Origin: Streptomyces qinzhouensis
GTDB taxonomy: Bacteria; Actinomycetota; Actinomycetes; Streptomycetales; Streptomycetaceae
Assembly: GCF_007856155.1 (NCBI RefSeq)
Contig: NZ_CP042266.1
Coordinates: 1,984,001 to 2,048,000 of the forward strand
Direction: 5' to 3'
Length of the DNA: 64,000 nt
Shown: positions 63,852 to 64,000 of the stretch, piece by piece
How the letters are laid out: the number at the start of each line of letters is the position of its first letter
Numbering within the stretch: the first letter of the stretch is position 1
Made by a program: the position numbers and the translations under genes
The notes under the pieces: model-generated
Databases searched by the model: none
The model's input: only the letters and a program-made list of their open reading frames with translations
Told to the model about the DNA's origin: nothing

Positions 63852-64000
63852 CTACGCGCCCGGCCCCGGGCCCCCGGCCGCTTCCCCGATATCACCGCCG
63901 CCGTTCTGTTCGACGAGGGCGCGGACGAGCCCCGGCTCCGATTCGGGGAAGTCCATGGCGACGATGCCGAGGCCGGGCCGGGACCCGGCGGCGGATCCCA
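63852..64000 (-). CDS. C-terminal end of a probable PI-PLC-like protein (partial)
   Basis: The minus-strand frame ends at TAG 63854-63852 and is open to the window edge. The visible ~49 residues include GLGIVAMDFPESEPGLVRALVEQN, which resembles the last strand and helix of bacterial phosphatidylinositol-specific phospholipase C-type proteins. The start and catalytic histidines are outside the window, so the call is tentative. Confidence 0.5.
   Translation of the reverse strand, partial: GSAAGSRPGLGIVAMDFPESEPGLVRALVEQNGGGDIGEAAGGPGPGA

Overview
The window reads as chromosomal DNA of a Streptomyces-type actinomycete. GC content is very high, GTG starts are common, ATGA/GTGA gene overlaps are frequent, and rnpB, RNB ribonuclease, NIF3-RNase H and ECF genes have the usual actinobacterial form. 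There are about 60 genes. I see no rRNA, tRNA, CRISPR array, insertion sequence or plasmid-type origin. Both edges cut genes: a C45-type acyltransferase at the left and a probable PI-PLC-like protein at the right.

Layout. 1-8.2 kb: C45 hydrolase, a large HTH-nSTAND-WD40 signalling protein, then an accessory-looking cassette (small protein, DUF6879 protein, XRE/DUF5753 regulator) followed by a 32-codon open frame, a GRDP-like protein and a methyltransferase. Tandem 10-bp GGCAAGTTCC-type repeats punctuate this cassette. 8.5-20 kb: rnpB, a MerR pair, an RNB ribonuclease, YaaA, KDPG aldolase, and the NIF3/zinc-ribbon/RNase H operon, in which the zinc-ribbon gene appears to start at CTG.

20-52.8 kb holds the main system: genes recognisable as the actinobacterial sterol side-chain catabolic set. 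They are an SDR, a Zn-ADH and an Hsd4B-type MaoC hydratase; an SCPx thiolase and a FadE34-type fused acyl-CoA dehydrogenase; an Rv3520c-like F420 oxidoreductase; the regulator KstR; ferredoxin and aldehyde dehydrogenase; an MBL hydrolase; and FadA5 divergent from CYP125. Five sites match or nearly match the KstR consensus TnnAACnnGTTnnA. A second palindrome, TCTGAC-N5-GTCAGA, recurs at seven sites in front of the same kinds of genes. Unrelated genes (amidase, glycosyltransferase cluster, MFS pump, receiver protein) lie between the units, so the regulon is dispersed rather than a single cluster.

42.6-48.6 kb: a cobalamin riboswitch precedes a five-gene, fully overlapping operon. It encodes two secreted, membrane-anchored proteins (one with a squalene-cyclase/prenyltransferase-like helical toroid, the fold shared with animal B12 carriers) and a complete ECF transporter (T, fused A-A, S). 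This looks like a surface cobalamin capture and uptake system.

48.8-64 kb: small secreted lytic transglycosylase, methyltransferases, a GT87/PAP2 membrane enzyme, MhuD-like heme oxygenase, a DHA2 pump fused to a winged helix, HAD phosphatase, a yybP-ykoY (Mn2+) riboswitch in front of a GDT1-type manganese exporter, a FetB-like permease, DoxX, DedA, DUF2277 and a tyrosine-phosphatase-like protein. All family and ortholog names come from reading the sequence; no database search was run.
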